Below, one piece after another: positions 8,847 to 17,354 of a stretch of DNA of 64,000 nt; position 1 is the first letter of the stretch; the number at the start of each line of letters is the position of its first letter. Location: contig NZ_JAUQOM010000013.1 of the NCBI RefSeq assembly GCF_030580935.1, positions 1 to 64,000 on the forward strand, given 5' to 3'. The stretch is from Sphingobium cyanobacteriorum (lineage in GTDB: Bacteria; Pseudomonadota; Alphaproteobacteria; Sphingomonadales; Sphingomonadaceae). The notes below the pieces were generated by a model. That model saw only the letters and a program-made list of their open reading frames with translations, had not been told where the DNA came from and ran no database searches. A program made the position numbers and the translations under genes.

Positions 8847-10034
8847 GTGGATGACTCCTCTCGCGCCCGTCTGGGGCGCGGTGCTGCAATGCTGGGCTGG
8901 CTGTTCGAACCAGTCGGAGACGTGGACCGGGCCGGACGCGCCTTCCTGCTGGGGCAATTGCTGCGTTCGCCTGCTGCTGCGCTGATGGGGTCTTTCTGCG
9001 CGCTCACCATCATCCTTGTCGCCTTTCTGCGCACGGACAGCGGCCTGTTCATCCTGCTCGGCGGGCTGGAACTGGCCGTTGCGTCGGGCCGCGTGATCGA
9101 CTGGCGCAGGCGTGAGGCGCGGGTGCGACGCAATCCCTGCATCATGCCGACGATCGACGGCGCGGTGCTGCTGTCGGCGCTCTGGTGCAGCCTTCAGGGC
9201 GTGCTGGCCTTCACCATCATGCGCGGTGACGACATGGTGCTGTGCGTGCTGGCTGCAACCCTCGTCATGGCGATGTTCGGGCCGATCTGCGCCCGCAACT
9301 ATGCCGCTCCGCGCTTTGCCTTCCTGCTGATCCTGCTGGTCGACCTGCCCTTCGTTGCAGGGGCGGTCGTGTCGGCGGAGCCATGGTTCCTCGTCATCCT
9401 GCTGATCACGCCCCCCTTTCTGCTTGGCGCGACACAGATCATCGTCACCTTTCACAAGGCGCTGCTCGCCACGCTGGAGGCCCATGCCCGGATGCTGCAC
9501 CTGGCCCAGCATGATTCGCTCACCGGCATCCTCAACCGGCAGGGCATGGACGACGCGCTGGGGCAGATCACGCCCCAGCCCGACCGGCACATGGCGCTGA
9601 TCTCGATCGATCTTGACGGATTCAAGGCCGTCAATGACCGCCATGGCCATGGCGCGGGCGACGTGTTGCTGATGCATGTCGCCGAACGGCTGAAGGCGCA
9701 GTTGCGGCCCGGCGACCTGCTGGCCCGGATGGGCGGCGACGAATTCATGGTGGTCGTGCCGGACATGGCCACGCACCAGATCGGTCCACTGGCCGATCGT
9801 CTGATCGCGGCGATTTCGCGCTATACCTATGATCTGGGTGATGGCGTGATCGTACGGGTGGGGGCCAGCATCGGCTTTGCCTGCCTGCCGGAGGATGCGA
9901 CGAACACCGTCGAACTGCGGCTCCGGGCGGACGAAGCCCTCTATGCCGCCAAGGAAGCGGGCAAGGGCGTCGGTCGTCGCTATGGCGGGCTGGCGGCATC
10001 GGCCCCGCCACTGGGCGACGCAAGCGCCGCCTGA
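8847..10034 (+). CDS. Membrane-bound diguanylate cyclase (GGDEF)
   Basis: A GTG start at 8847 is preceded by GGGAGAGA. The 395-aa protein has an N-terminal block of about six hydrophobic segments (residues 40-205). The GGDEF domain begins at HDSLTGILNRQGM, with a canonical ARMGGDEF active site and a C-terminal ADEALYAAKEAG motif. It should synthesise cyclic di-GMP from two GTP at the inner membrane. No RxxD inhibitory motif was recognised before GGDEF. The sensory input of the membrane region is unknown. It is one of three GGDEF proteins in the window. Confidence 0.93.
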   Translation: MDDSSRARLGRGAAMLGWLFEPVGDVDRAGRAFLLGQLLRSPAAALMGSFCALTIILVAFLRTDSGLFILLGGLELAVASGRVIDWRRREARVRRNPCIMPTIDGAVLLSALWCSLQGVLAFTIMRGDDMVLCVLAATLVMAMFGPICARNYAAPRFAFLLILLVDLPFVAGAVVSAEPWFLVILLITPPFLLGATQIIVTFHKALLATLEAHARMLHLAQHDSLTGILNRQGMDDALGQITPQPDRHMALISIDLDGFKAVNDRHGHGAGDVLLMHVAERLKAQLRPGDLLARMGGDEFMVVVPDMATHQIGPLADRLIAAISRYTYDLGDGVIVRVGASIGFACLPEDATNTVELRLRADEALYAAKEAGKGVGRRYGGLAASAPPLGDASAA

Positions 10035-10185
10035 CGCCGCGCTGCACGGCGAAAGGCGACCGCAAGGGCAGCGCAGTCGGGCATCAACCGAAAAGCCGTT
10101 TCTTTTCAGCGCATGCTATCGTTACAACCCTGACGCGCTGCCCCTATGGCGCTGGCGCCAGCATAATATGGAGAGAGTGCACCCC

Positions 10186-10413
10186 ATGTCCCTGCCCCCC
10201 AACCTCCCCCACGCCCGCTACATCGTTCTGCATCATGAGGGCGTCTGGAAGATCAATCTGGACAATAAATATTATGGCCCCTTCCCCACCCAGGCGCAGG
10301 CGGTGGACAGCGCCACGGCGACGGCGCGGCAGGCGGCCGCAGGGGGCTATCCCGCCTCCGTCCTGCTGATGCAGGGCACGACATTCGAGACGCTCTGGAC
10401 CAATCAGGATTGA
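10186..10413 (+). CDS. Small DUF2188-like protein
   Basis: The 75-aa protein starts at the ATG at 10186, with GGAGAGAG upstream; an ATG six codons earlier lacks a ribosome site. The pattern YIVLHHEGVWKINLDNKYYGPFPTQAQAVDSATATA matches the short strand-strand-helix fold of DUF2188 proteins. There, a residue sequenced as W..K..N...GPF.T..EA recurs. No function is known; it has no signal peptide or membrane segment. It lies just ahead of a stand-alone receiver gene whose candidate stress promoter falls between them. Confidence 0.7.
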   Translation: MSLPPNLPHARYIVLHHEGVWKINLDNKYYGPFPTQAQAVDSATATARQAAAGGYPASVLLMQGTTFETLWTNQD

Positions 10414-10456
10414 CCTGTCCCTTGGAACATCAGCAAAAGATTTTTCGCACCTTCGC

Positions 10457-10480
10457 GGAACCGGGACGCCAAAACGGGTT
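10457..10480 (+). promoter_or_regulatory. Candidate EcfG-type (general stress) promoter
   Basis: GGAAC at 10457-10461 and GTT at 10478-10480 are separated by 16 bases, resembling the GGAAC-N16/17-cGTT promoters read by the alphaproteobacterial EcfG sigma factor. It lies 30 bp upstream of the receiver gene start. The preceding C of the -10 consensus is G here, so this is a candidate only. Confidence 0.4.
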
Positions 10481-10510
10481 TTACTAGCTCCAGGTTTAGC
10501 AGGATAAGGC

Positions 10511-10945
10511 ATGAGCAAGAAGGTTCTGATCGTTGAGGACGAGATTTTCGTCGCGCTGGAAATCGAGCAGATCGTCGAGGATTCCGGTTTCGATGTCAGC
10601 GCCATCGCCGCAGACCGCGAAGCTGCTCTCGCCAGCGCCCAGGACTGTGATATCGCCCTGGTCGACCTCAACCTGCGCGATGGTCCCACCGGCCCGCAGA
10701 TCGGGATGGAACTGGCCAGCCGCCACGGCATCCGCGTCATCTATGTGACCGCAAATCCTTCCCAGATCGGTGCGGCGTCCATCGCGCCGCTGGGCGTCAT
10801 TACCAAGCCGTTTCGTGCGCACAGCATCGCGGCCGCCCTGAAACTGGCGGCAACGGACGAGCCTGACCTGCTGGACGTTGATATTTCCGGCTTTACGCCG
10901 TTCCCGCCGCCCGGCTCATGGAACGGGATGGGATCCAGAGGCTGA
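10511..10945 (+). CDS. Stand-alone response regulator receiver protein
   Basis: The 144-aa protein is a single REC domain. Acidic residues are at VEDE (near 9-10), the phospho-acceptor Asp is in ALVDLNLRDG (near 53), a Thr is in VIYVTAN and the conserved Lys is in VITKPF. There is no output domain, so it probably acts as a phosphate sink or by protein contact. It is convergent with, and overlaps by 53 bp, the HWE histidine kinase gene on the other strand. That makes a cognate pairing likely but unproven. A candidate EcfG promoter precedes it, consistent with a role in stress signalling. Confidence 0.9.
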   Translation: MSKKVLIVEDEIFVALEIEQIVEDSGFDVSAIAADREAALASAQDCDIALVDLNLRDGPTGPQIGMELASRHGIRVIYVTANPSQIGAASIAPLGVITKPFRAHSIAAALKLAATDEPDLLDVDISGFTPFPPPGSWNGMGSRG

Positions 10946-12419
10946 TCCGCAGGCCGTCGGCCTGCCAGTCGCGCACGATCCGCCCCCCCAATTGCCGTTC
11001 CACGCTGAGCGTCATCAGCCGGCTGCCAAAGCCCGCCTGCTCCGCTGGCGCGACGGCGGGGCCGCCCTCTTCCCGCCAGTCGATCCGCACATCCTTGCCC
11101 TCCACCGCGACATGGAGATGCACCCGGCCTTCGGGCACCGACAGCGCGCCATATTTGGCCGCGTTGGTCGCCAGTTCGTGGAACAGCAGGGCGAGCGGCG
11201 TGGCGGAACGATCATCGATCCGCACATCGTCACCCGACAGCAGGATGCGTGATCCTTCCGTGCCGCGATAGGGCGCGAAAATCTGGGTAAGGATGCCCCA
11301 CAGATGCCCCTGCCCCTGCCCGACCTTCGGCGCGGATTCGGCGCTGTGCGGGCGAACGAAATCATGGGCGCGGCCCAGCGCCAGGATGCGGTCGCGCAGA
11401 TCGTCGGCGACCTCGCCGATTTCCGGGTGCTGGCGGGCGGACAGGCCGATCAGGCCGGCGATCACCGAAAAGATGTTCTTGATCCGGTGCGACAGTTCAT
11501 GCGCGATCATCTCGCGCTCTTCCATCATCAGCTTTTGTTCGTGAATTTCGGTGCAGGTGCCGATCCAGCGGGTGATGTTGCCCGCGGCATCGCGGATCGG
11601 CAGCGCGCGGCCCAGCGTCCAGCGATAATCCCCGCTATGGTGCCGTAACCGATATTCGATCTCATAGGGATCGCCGCTGGCCAGGCTGTGGCGCCAGCGC
11701 GACCAGGCGCGCTCCTGATCGTCGGGATGGAACATGCCGCTCCACGCCTCGCCATCGGTCGACCCCACCGGCATCCCGGTATATTCATACCAGCGGGCGT
11801 TATAATAATCATGATAGCCATCGGGCAGCGTCGACCACACCATCTGCGGCATGGTGTCGGCCAGCGTGCGGAACATGCGGTCGCTGTCGGCCATCGCCGC
11901 CGCGTCCATCCTCTGCCGGGCGATGATGTCGCGGTCGCGCCGCCGCCCTTCCAGTTCCACCATCACCTGCCGCGCCATCAGGGCCAGCCCCTGGCGCTGC
12001 ATCGGCGTCAGGTCGGCGCGCGGCACGGTGTCGATGACGCACAGCGCGCCCAGCGGCGTGCCGTTCGCCGCCGTCAATGGCGCGCCGGCGTAGAAGCGGA
12101 TATGCGGCGCCCCGGTGACGAGGGGATTGTCGGCGAATCGCGGATCAAGGGTCGCGTCAGGCACGACGAAAATCTCTTCCCCCAGCATGGCGAGGGCGCA
12201 GAAGGAAACGTCGCGCGGGGTTTCCGTCGCGTCCAGCCCGGTGCGGGCCAGAAAACGCTGGCGCTCCTCCTCCACGATGCTGACCAGCGCGACCGGCGCG
12301 TCGCACAATTGCGCCGCGAAAGCGGTGATATCATCCAGCGAACGGAAACCGCCGGCGTCGAGATCATAGAGCGCCAGCAATGCCGTCCGGTCGGAATCCA
12401 GACCGCACATCTCAACCAT
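10893..12419 (-). CDS. GAF-PAS HWE-family sensor histidine kinase
   Basis: Starting at 12419 the protein is 508 aa. Residues about 10-160 form a GAF domain (DAPVALVSIVEEERQRFLARTGL, PDATLDPRFADNPLV). A PAS domain follows (MFRTLADTMPQMVWS ... RWIGTCTEIHEQK). The kinase core carries the H-box HELSHRIKN, an N-box HELATNAAKYGALS and the diagnostic W-x-E in DWREEGGP. HWE kinases are cytosolic or membrane-associated and often feed alphaproteobacterial stress pathways. The start ATG overlaps the murA stop (ATGGTTGA), so the two genes are translationally coupled. An ATG three codons later is an alternative start. Confidence 0.9.
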   Translation of the reverse strand: MVEMCGLDSDRTALLALYDLDAGGFRSLDDITAFAAQLCDAPVALVSIVEEERQRFLARTGLDATETPRDVSFCALAMLGEEIFVVPDATLDPRFADNPLVTGAPHIRFYAGAPLTAANGTPLGALCVIDTVPRADLTPMQRQGLALMARQVMVELEGRRRDRDIIARQRMDAAAMADSDRMFRTLADTMPQMVWSTLPDGYHDYYNARWYEYTGMPVGSTDGEAWSGMFHPDDQERAWSRWRHSLASGDPYEIEYRLRHHSGDYRWTLGRALPIRDAAGNITRWIGTCTEIHEQKLMMEEREMIAHELSHRIKNIFSVIAGLIGLSARQHPEIGEVADDLRDRILALGRAHDFVRPHSAESAPKVGQGQGHLWGILTQIFAPYRGTEGSRILLSGDDVRIDDRSATPLALLFHELATNAAKYGALSVPEGRVHLHVAVEGKDVRIDWREEGGPAVAPAEQAGFGSRLMTLSVERQLGGRIVRDWQADGLRISLWIPSRSMSRAAGTA

Positions 12420-13695
12420 CACCGACCCGCTCGATATCCGCGCCCACGGCCGACAGTTTCTCCTCCAGCCGTTCATAGCCGCGGTCGAGATGATAGACGC
12501 GCTGGACCTGGGTTTCCCCTTCGGCCGCCAGACCGGCGAGGATCAGGCTCATCGACGCGCGCAGGTCGGTCGCCATCACCGGCGCGCCGACCAGCCGGGG
12601 CACCCCCCGCACGATGGCAGTGCGACCGTTGACGGCGATGTCCGCGCCCATGCGCGCCAGTTCAGGCACATGCATGTAGCGATTTTCAAAGATCGTTTCG
12701 GTCAGCACCGATGCGCCGTCGGCCAGCGTCAGCATCGCCATGAACTGCGCCTGCATGTCGGTCGGGAAGGCCGGGAAGGGCGCGGTCGAAAGGCTGAGCG
12801 GCTTCAATTTGCCATCGGACGAAACGCGGATGCCGTCCTTGTGCGGGTCCACCTGAACGCCCGCGTCGCGCAGCGCGACCAGGATGGCGTGCATGTCGTC
12901 GGCATTGGCGCCAGCCAGGTCGAGCGAGCCGCCGGTGATGGCGACGGCGCAGGCATAGCTGCCCGCCTCGATCCGGTCGGGCATGACGCGATAGGTCGCG
13001 CCGTGCAGCCGGTCACGGCCATGCACGATCAGCTTGTCGGTGCCCACCCCTTCAATGTCCGCGCCCATGGCCAGCAGCAGATTGCACAGATCGACGATTT
13101 CCGGTTCGCGCGCGGCATTTTCCAGAATGCAGGTGCCCTTGGCCAGCACGGCCGCCATCAGCGCATTTTCGGTCGCCCCGACCGACACCACCGGAAAGGT
13201 GTAGATCCCGCCGGGCAGGCCGCCATCCGGCAGGCTGGCGCGGACATAGCCCGCGTTGATCTCCAGCATCGCGCCAAAGGCTTCGAGCGCCTTGAGGTGC
13301 AGGTCGATCGGCCGGTTGCCGATGGCGCAGCCGCCAGGCAAGGACACGCGCGCTTCGCCCGCGCGGGCGAGCAGCGGCCCCAGAACCAGGATCGACGCGC
13401 GCATTTTCCGCACGATGTCATAGGGCGCCTCGGTCGACGTGACGCGGCCTGCGCGCATGGTCATGACCCGACCGAAATCTTCCGGCCGGGCGCCTTCGAT
13501 CATGGTCGACACACCCAACTGGTTCAGCAGGTGGCCGAAACTGTCGACATCGGCCAGGCGCGGCAGGTTGCGCAGCGTCACCGGCTCGTCCGTCAGCAGC
13601 GCGCAGGGCAGCAGGGTGAGCGCGGCGTTCTTGGCGCCGGAGATGGGCAGGCGGCCGTTGAGCGCATTGCCGCCGCGGATATGAATACGGTCCAT
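12412..13695 (-). CDS. murA: UDP-N-acetylglucosamine 1-carboxyvinyltransferase
   Basis: The 427-aa enzyme catalyses the first committed step of peptidoglycan synthesis, adding enolpyruvate from PEP to UDP-GlcNAc in the cytosol. Diagnostic segments include GGNALNGRLPISGAKNAAL at the N-terminus, GPLLARAGEARVSLPGGCAIGNRP with the active-site Cys at residue 123, and FPTDMQAQFMAML. The presence of Cys rather than Asp at this position predicts sensitivity to fosfomycin at the target level. Length matches the family. It overlaps the downstream HWE kinase gene by 8 bp. Confidence 0.97.
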   Translation of the reverse strand: MDRIHIRGGNALNGRLPISGAKNAALTLLPCALLTDEPVTLRNLPRLADVDSFGHLLNQLGVSTMIEGARPEDFGRVMTMRAGRVTSTEAPYDIVRKMRASILVLGPLLARAGEARVSLPGGCAIGNRPIDLHLKALEAFGAMLEINAGYVRASLPDGGLPGGIYTFPVVSVGATENALMAAVLAKGTCILENAAREPEIVDLCNLLLAMGADIEGVGTDKLIVHGRDRLHGATYRVMPDRIEAGSYACAVAITGGSLDLAGANADDMHAILVALRDAGVQVDPHKDGIRVSSDGKLKPLSLSTAPFPAFPTDMQAQFMAMLTLADGASVLTETIFENRYMHVPELARMGADIAVNGRTAIVRGVPRLVGAPVMATDLRASMSLILAGLAAEGETQVQRVYHLDRGYERLEEKLSAVGADIERVGDG

Positions 13696-13911
13696 TAGGC
13701 AGGGTTAATAACGTCTATTGCGCCCCGCGCAAGGCGGCTGCGCAAGCAATTGCGGCCCATGGACGCCGGGTGCGCCAAGGCGTTGAAACATTATTGCAAA
13801 GCGTCCGCCAACCTTGATCGAGTTTAGTGCGCATCCTGAAAATGCAGCCAAAAGGCGCGTAAGGCGTTTTGCCATCGTAACGACAACGGGAAAAAGGTGT
13901 TTTGGGTGGCA

Positions 13912-14637
13912 ATGAGCTGTTTCGCGGAAAGGCTGGCAAAGCAGGTGCCCCTGTCCGACGCGGAAAAGAAAGCGTTGGCCAGGCTTGAGGAAAATCCGCG
14001 CAAGGTGAAGCGTGGCGCGATGATCCAGCGCGTCAACGAAACCGTGACGGAATTGTTCGTGCTGCGCGAAGGCCGGGTGATGAGCTTCGTCATCCTGCCC
14101 GACGGCAGCCGGCAGATATTGCGCGTTTACTTCCCCGGCGATTTCATCGGGTCGGCCAGCACGATCTACAGCAAGGCGCCGGAATCGCTGGTCGCCCTGT
14201 CGGATGCGGTCGTATGCCCGTTCGACAAGCACGCCCTGCGCCGTCTGCTGGAGGAATATCCCCGCGTCGCGGCGCTGCTGTTTCTGCTGTCCAATGCCGA
14301 GCGGGTGTCGATGACCGACCGGCTCGCCGCGCTGGGGCGAACATCGGCCAAGGCGCGCGTCGCGTCGTTTCTGCTCGACATGTTCGACCGGCTGCGCGTT
14401 ACCGACGACAGCATGACCGACAGTTTCGACCTGAAGCTGACGCAGGAGGAGATCGGCGATTCGATCGGCCTTACCTCTGTCCATGTGAACCGGATGATCC
14501 GGCAGATGGAACTGGAGGGGCTGATCAGCCGCTCCAACGGGCGGATCACGCTGCTGGAAATGGGACGGCTGGAGGAGATCGGCCATTATACCAACCGGCA
14601 CAAGGACATGGACCTTGACTGGTTGCCGGCCGCCTGA
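13912..14637 (+). CDS. Crp/Fnr-family transcriptional regulator
   Basis: The ATG at 13912 follows GGGTGG; an in-frame GTG five codons earlier is less likely. The 241-aa protein has an N-terminal cyclic-nucleotide-binding-like fold (GAMIQRVNETVTELFVLREGRV, LRVYFPGDFIGSAS) and a C-terminal winged helix. The recognition element there is LTQEEIGDSIGLTSVHVNRMIRQM. The set of N-terminal cysteines that ligate the Fe-S cluster of Fnr is absent. It therefore resembles FixK/cNMP-type members more than oxygen-sensing Fnr, and its ligand is unknown. Its 3' end is imperfectly duplicated just downstream. Confidence 0.9.
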   Translation: MSCFAERLAKQVPLSDAEKKALARLEENPRKVKRGAMIQRVNETVTELFVLREGRVMSFVILPDGSRQILRVYFPGDFIGSASTIYSKAPESLVALSDAVVCPFDKHALRRLLEEYPRVAALLFLLSNAERVSMTDRLAALGRTSAKARVASFLLDMFDRLRVTDDSMTDSFDLKLTQEEIGDSIGLTSVHVNRMIRQMELEGLISRSNGRITLLEMGRLEEIGHYTNRHKDMDLDWLPAA

Positions 14638-14669
14638 CGCGACCTTGTGGACTGGTTGCCCGCCGCCTG
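14611..14669 (+). repeat. Imperfect tandem duplication of the regulator's 3' end
   Basis: GACCTTGACTGGTTGCCGGC at 14611-14630 and its continuation to 14636 recur at 14641-14669 with a 3-base insertion and one substitution. The first copy encodes DLDWLPAA then stop. The second would encode DLVDWLPAAW, read through in the same frame because its stop codon is TGG. It looks like a recent local duplication. Confidence 0.7.
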
Positions 14670-14763
14670 GCTCCGGCGTTCGGCTACGGCCGATAACGAT
14701 GCCATTACCCCGCCTTGCGCTCCGACAGAAAGCCGGTGGCAGCCGGCATCGCAACCCCAGGCG

Positions 14764-15330
14764 TCACGCCAGCAGTTCGACATCCCAGTAGAGCCAGTCG
14801 CGCCAGCTTTCATGCAGATAGCCCGGCGGGAAGGCACGGCCATGTTCCTGCAACTGCCAACTGGTCGGGCGGATCGGCTGGACATGCAGCTTCATCCCCG
14901 CCTCCCTGGGTGTGCGCCCGCCCTTGCGCAGGTTGCAGGGCGAACAGGCGGTGGCGACATTTTCCCATGTCGTCCGCCCGCCGGCGCGGCGCGGGACGAC
15001 ATGATCGAACGTCAGGTCGCTGGTGACGCCGCAATATTGGCAGGAAAATTTGTCGCGCAGGAACAGGTTGAACCGGGTGAAGGCGGGATGTTCGGACGGC
15101 TTCACATATTGTTTCAGCGCGATCACCGACGGGATCTTCATTTCCAGGCTGGGGCTGTGGACTTCCCGTTCGTAGCTGGAAACGATGTCGACCCGGTCGA
15201 GAAACACGGCCTTGATCGCGGTCTGCCATGGCCACAGGCTGAGCGGATAATAGCTGAGCGGCGTATAATCCGCGTTCAGCACCAGCGCCGGACAATTTTC
15301 CGGATGTCGTATGAGGTCGGGATGGTACAT
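14764..15330 (-). CDS. HNH endonuclease
   Basis: From the ATG at 15330 (AAGAAGG upstream) the protein is 188 aa. It shows the typical layout of the HNH family common in alphaproteobacteria. An N-terminal module has PALVLNADYTPLSYYPLSLWPW. The nuclease core has CQYCG, the DHVVPRRAGG signature and CSPCNLRKGG, with four Cys likely binding structural zinc. It probably nicks or cuts DNA in the cytosol, but its biological role in these bacteria is not established. The gene is divergent from gluQ. Confidence 0.9.
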   Translation of the reverse strand: MYHPDLIRHPENCPALVLNADYTPLSYYPLSLWPWQTAIKAVFLDRVDIVSSYEREVHSPSLEMKIPSVIALKQYVKPSEHPAFTRFNLFLRDKFSCQYCGVTSDLTFDHVVPRRAGGRTTWENVATACSPCNLRKGGRTPREAGMKLHVQPIRPTSWQLQEHGRAFPPGYLHESWRDWLYWDVELLA

Positions 15331-15423
15331 AGAAACCTTCTTCCCCCTGGTCCCGCCGCTGATCCGACAGCAAGGTGACAAGGGCATGACAGCATTAACG
15401 AATATCCCCCGTCAAGAGCCTGT

Positions 15424-16350
15424 ATGACTCATCCTGTCCCACCACAGCATATGGTGACGCGCTTCGCCCCCAGCCCGACCGGGAAGCTGCATGTCGGCCA
15501 TGGCTGGTCGGCGTTGCTGGCCCATGACATGGCGCGCGCGGCGAGCGGGCGGTTCAGGCTGCGGATCGAGGATATAGACGGCACCCGCAGCCGGGCGGAG
15601 CATGTCGCGGGGATCATTGCGGACCTGCGCTGGCTGGGGGTGGAATGGGATGGCGAGATCATCTTCCAGTCGCAGCGGCTGGAGCGCTATGACGCGGCGC
15701 TGGAACGGCTGCGCGCCATGGGGCTGCTCTATCCCTGTTTCTGCACCCGCGCCGACATTCAGGCCAGCCTGACCGCGCCGCACGGGCCGGAAGGGCCGGT
15801 CTATCCGGGAACGTGCCGGGGGCTGGACCCGGCGGACCGGACGCGCCGGATCGCGGAGGGGCAGGCCCATGCCTGGCGGATCGACATGGGACGGGCGGTG
15901 GCGCGGGTCGGCACGGTCGGGTGGACGGCGATCCCCTTTTCCGCCCCGTCAATCCCGCGCGGCGATGACTATTGGCAAGGAGAGCGGTCGCATGTCGCCA
16001 CCCCCCTTGCCCATGGCGATGTCGTGCTGGCGCGCAAGGATGCGCCCGCCAGCTATCATCTGTCCTGCACGCTGGACGATGCCGCGATGGGCGTGACCCA
16101 TGTGCTGCGCGGCGACGACCTGCGCGGCGCGACCGACATTCATGCCCTGTTGCAGGCGCTGCTGGGCCTCCCCTCCCCCGCCTATCTGCATCATCCCTTG
16201 CTGGTCGGGCCAGATGGCCGGCGACTGGCCAAGCGGGACGGGTCGATCGCGCTGGCCGACCTGCGCGCCCAGGGAATGGCGGGCGACAGGCTGGCGCTAC
16301 ACCTTCGGGCAGGGCGCTTTCCCATTGGCATTCGCCTCGCAAACGCCTAG
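15424..16350 (+). CDS. gluQ: Glutamyl-Q tRNA(Asp) synthetase
   Basis: The 308-aa protein resembles a glutamyl-tRNA synthetase catalytic core without the anticodon-binding domain. It has a class I HIGH-like signature (RFAPSPTGKLHVGHGWSAL), a LRIEDIDGTR segment and a KMSKS-like GRRLAKRDGS. Zinc-site cysteines are present (CFCTRADI with TCRG). GluQ-RS charges glutamate onto queuosine at position 34 of tRNA(Asp). Two ATGs (15424 and 15451) are possible; the first follows AAGAG. The HIG1-domain gene follows 10 bp downstream. Confidence 0.92.
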   Translation: MTHPVPPQHMVTRFAPSPTGKLHVGHGWSALLAHDMARAASGRFRLRIEDIDGTRSRAEHVAGIIADLRWLGVEWDGEIIFQSQRLERYDAALERLRAMGLLYPCFCTRADIQASLTAPHGPEGPVYPGTCRGLDPADRTRRIAEGQAHAWRIDMGRAVARVGTVGWTAIPFSAPSIPRGDDYWQGERSHVATPLAHGDVVLARKDAPASYHLSCTLDDAAMGVTHVLRGDDLRGATDIHALLQALLGLPSPAYLHHPLLVGPDGRRLAKRDGSIALADLRAQGMAGDRLALHLRAGRFPIGIRLANA

Positions 16351-16360
16351 CATCCCTCCC

Positions 16361-16594
16361 ATGAACACGATCCTAGTCATCGCCCTGATCCTGGCCATGA
16401 TCGCAACGCTGGTTGCGCTGATCCGGGGCATCATCGCCTTCCTCCAGACGACGAAGGAAGAGCTGAACCTGCCCGAAGGCGCGGTGCGGCCATCCAGCCT
16501 GAAACAGAACAGGATGATGATGAACCGCATCTTCTTTCAGGCGGCGGCGGTCATCATCGTCGCGATCCTGCTGATGGCCAAGGGACATAGCTGA
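16361..16594 (+). CDS. HIG1-domain twin-transmembrane protein
   Basis: This 77-aa protein has two transmembrane helices (about residues 3-28 and 55-73) joined by a short loop. The second helix is preceded by QNRMMMNRIFFQAAAV, matching the (M)R-x-R-x-x-x-Q pattern of the HIG1 family. Bacterial and mitochondrial HIG1 proteins are linked to respiratory supercomplex assembly, so an inner-membrane respiratory role is likely but inferred. The start is 10 bp past the gluQ stop. Confidence 0.8.
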   Translation: MNTILVIALILAMIATLVALIRGIIAFLQTTKEELNLPEGAVRPSSLKQNRMMMNRIFFQAAAVIIVAILLMAKGHS

Positions 16595-16660
16595 CCTGGC
16601 ATCGTCCTGTCCGGCAGGCGCAGGATGGTACGGGCGGCATTGCCATAAGGGCCAGATGTC

Positions 16661-17230
16661 ATGGTCAAGCTGAACAAAATCTACACCCGCACCGGCGACG
16701 ATGGCACCACCGGACTGGTCGACGGATCGCGCCTGCCCAAGCACGCGCCACGGATGCAGGCGGTGGGCGATGTGGATGAGGCGAACAGCGCGATCGGCCT
16801 GGCCATCGTCGCCATGGGCGCGCGGCCGGAGGCGCGCTGGCTGACCATGATCCAGAACGACCTGTTCGACCTGGGCGCGGACCTGGCCACCCCGATCCCC
16901 GACGGCGCGGACGAACCCTGGGCGCTGCGGATCATCGCCGGGCAGGTCGCCCGGCTGGAGGCGGAGATCGACCTGATGAACGCCGACCTCGCCCCGCTCG
17001 ACAGCTTCATCCTGCCGGGCGGGTCGCCCGCCGCCGCCGCTGTCCACCTGGCCCGCGCGATCACCCGCCGGGCCGAGCGCAGCGCAACCGCCGCAGCGGC
17101 CGAAGTGGCGCTCAACCCCCATGCGCTCGCCTATCTCAACCGCCTGTCCGACCTGCTGTTCGTCCTCGCGCGGCGGTTGAACGACCATGGCGCGGCCGAT
17201 GTGAAATGGGTGCCGGGCGCGTCGCGCTGA
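16661..17230 (+). CDS. Cob(I)alamin adenosyltransferase, PduO type
   Basis: The 189-aa protein has the PduO N-terminal signature KIYTRTGDDGTTGLVDGSR, followed by VGDVDEANSAIGLA and the C-terminal SDLLFVLAR. It transfers the adenosyl group of ATP to cob(I)alamin, making coenzyme B12 in the cytosol as a homotrimer. AAGGG lies at a good distance before the ATG. No other cobalamin genes are near, so it probably serves salvage or an AdoCbl-dependent enzyme elsewhere. Confidence 0.94.
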   Translation: MVKLNKIYTRTGDDGTTGLVDGSRLPKHAPRMQAVGDVDEANSAIGLAIVAMGARPEARWLTMIQNDLFDLGADLATPIPDGADEPWALRIIAGQVARLEAEIDLMNADLAPLDSFILPGGSPAAAAVHLARAITRRAERSATAAAAEVALNPHALAYLNRLSDLLFVLARRLNDHGAADVKWVPGASR

Positions 17231-17354
17231 CTCGGCTCGACTCGCCCCCCGCACGGCCCATCCGGTAATGGTCGCTTAACCCTGTTTCTTCAGGCCGCGT
17301 TTAGGCGCCCGACCGGAGATGCGATGCTCATCGCACCGCAACCGGGGGAAAGAC

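Noticed and set aside
12490..13698. 402-aa frame antisense to murA
   Set aside because: murA is certain on the other strand and the antisense product shows no domain.
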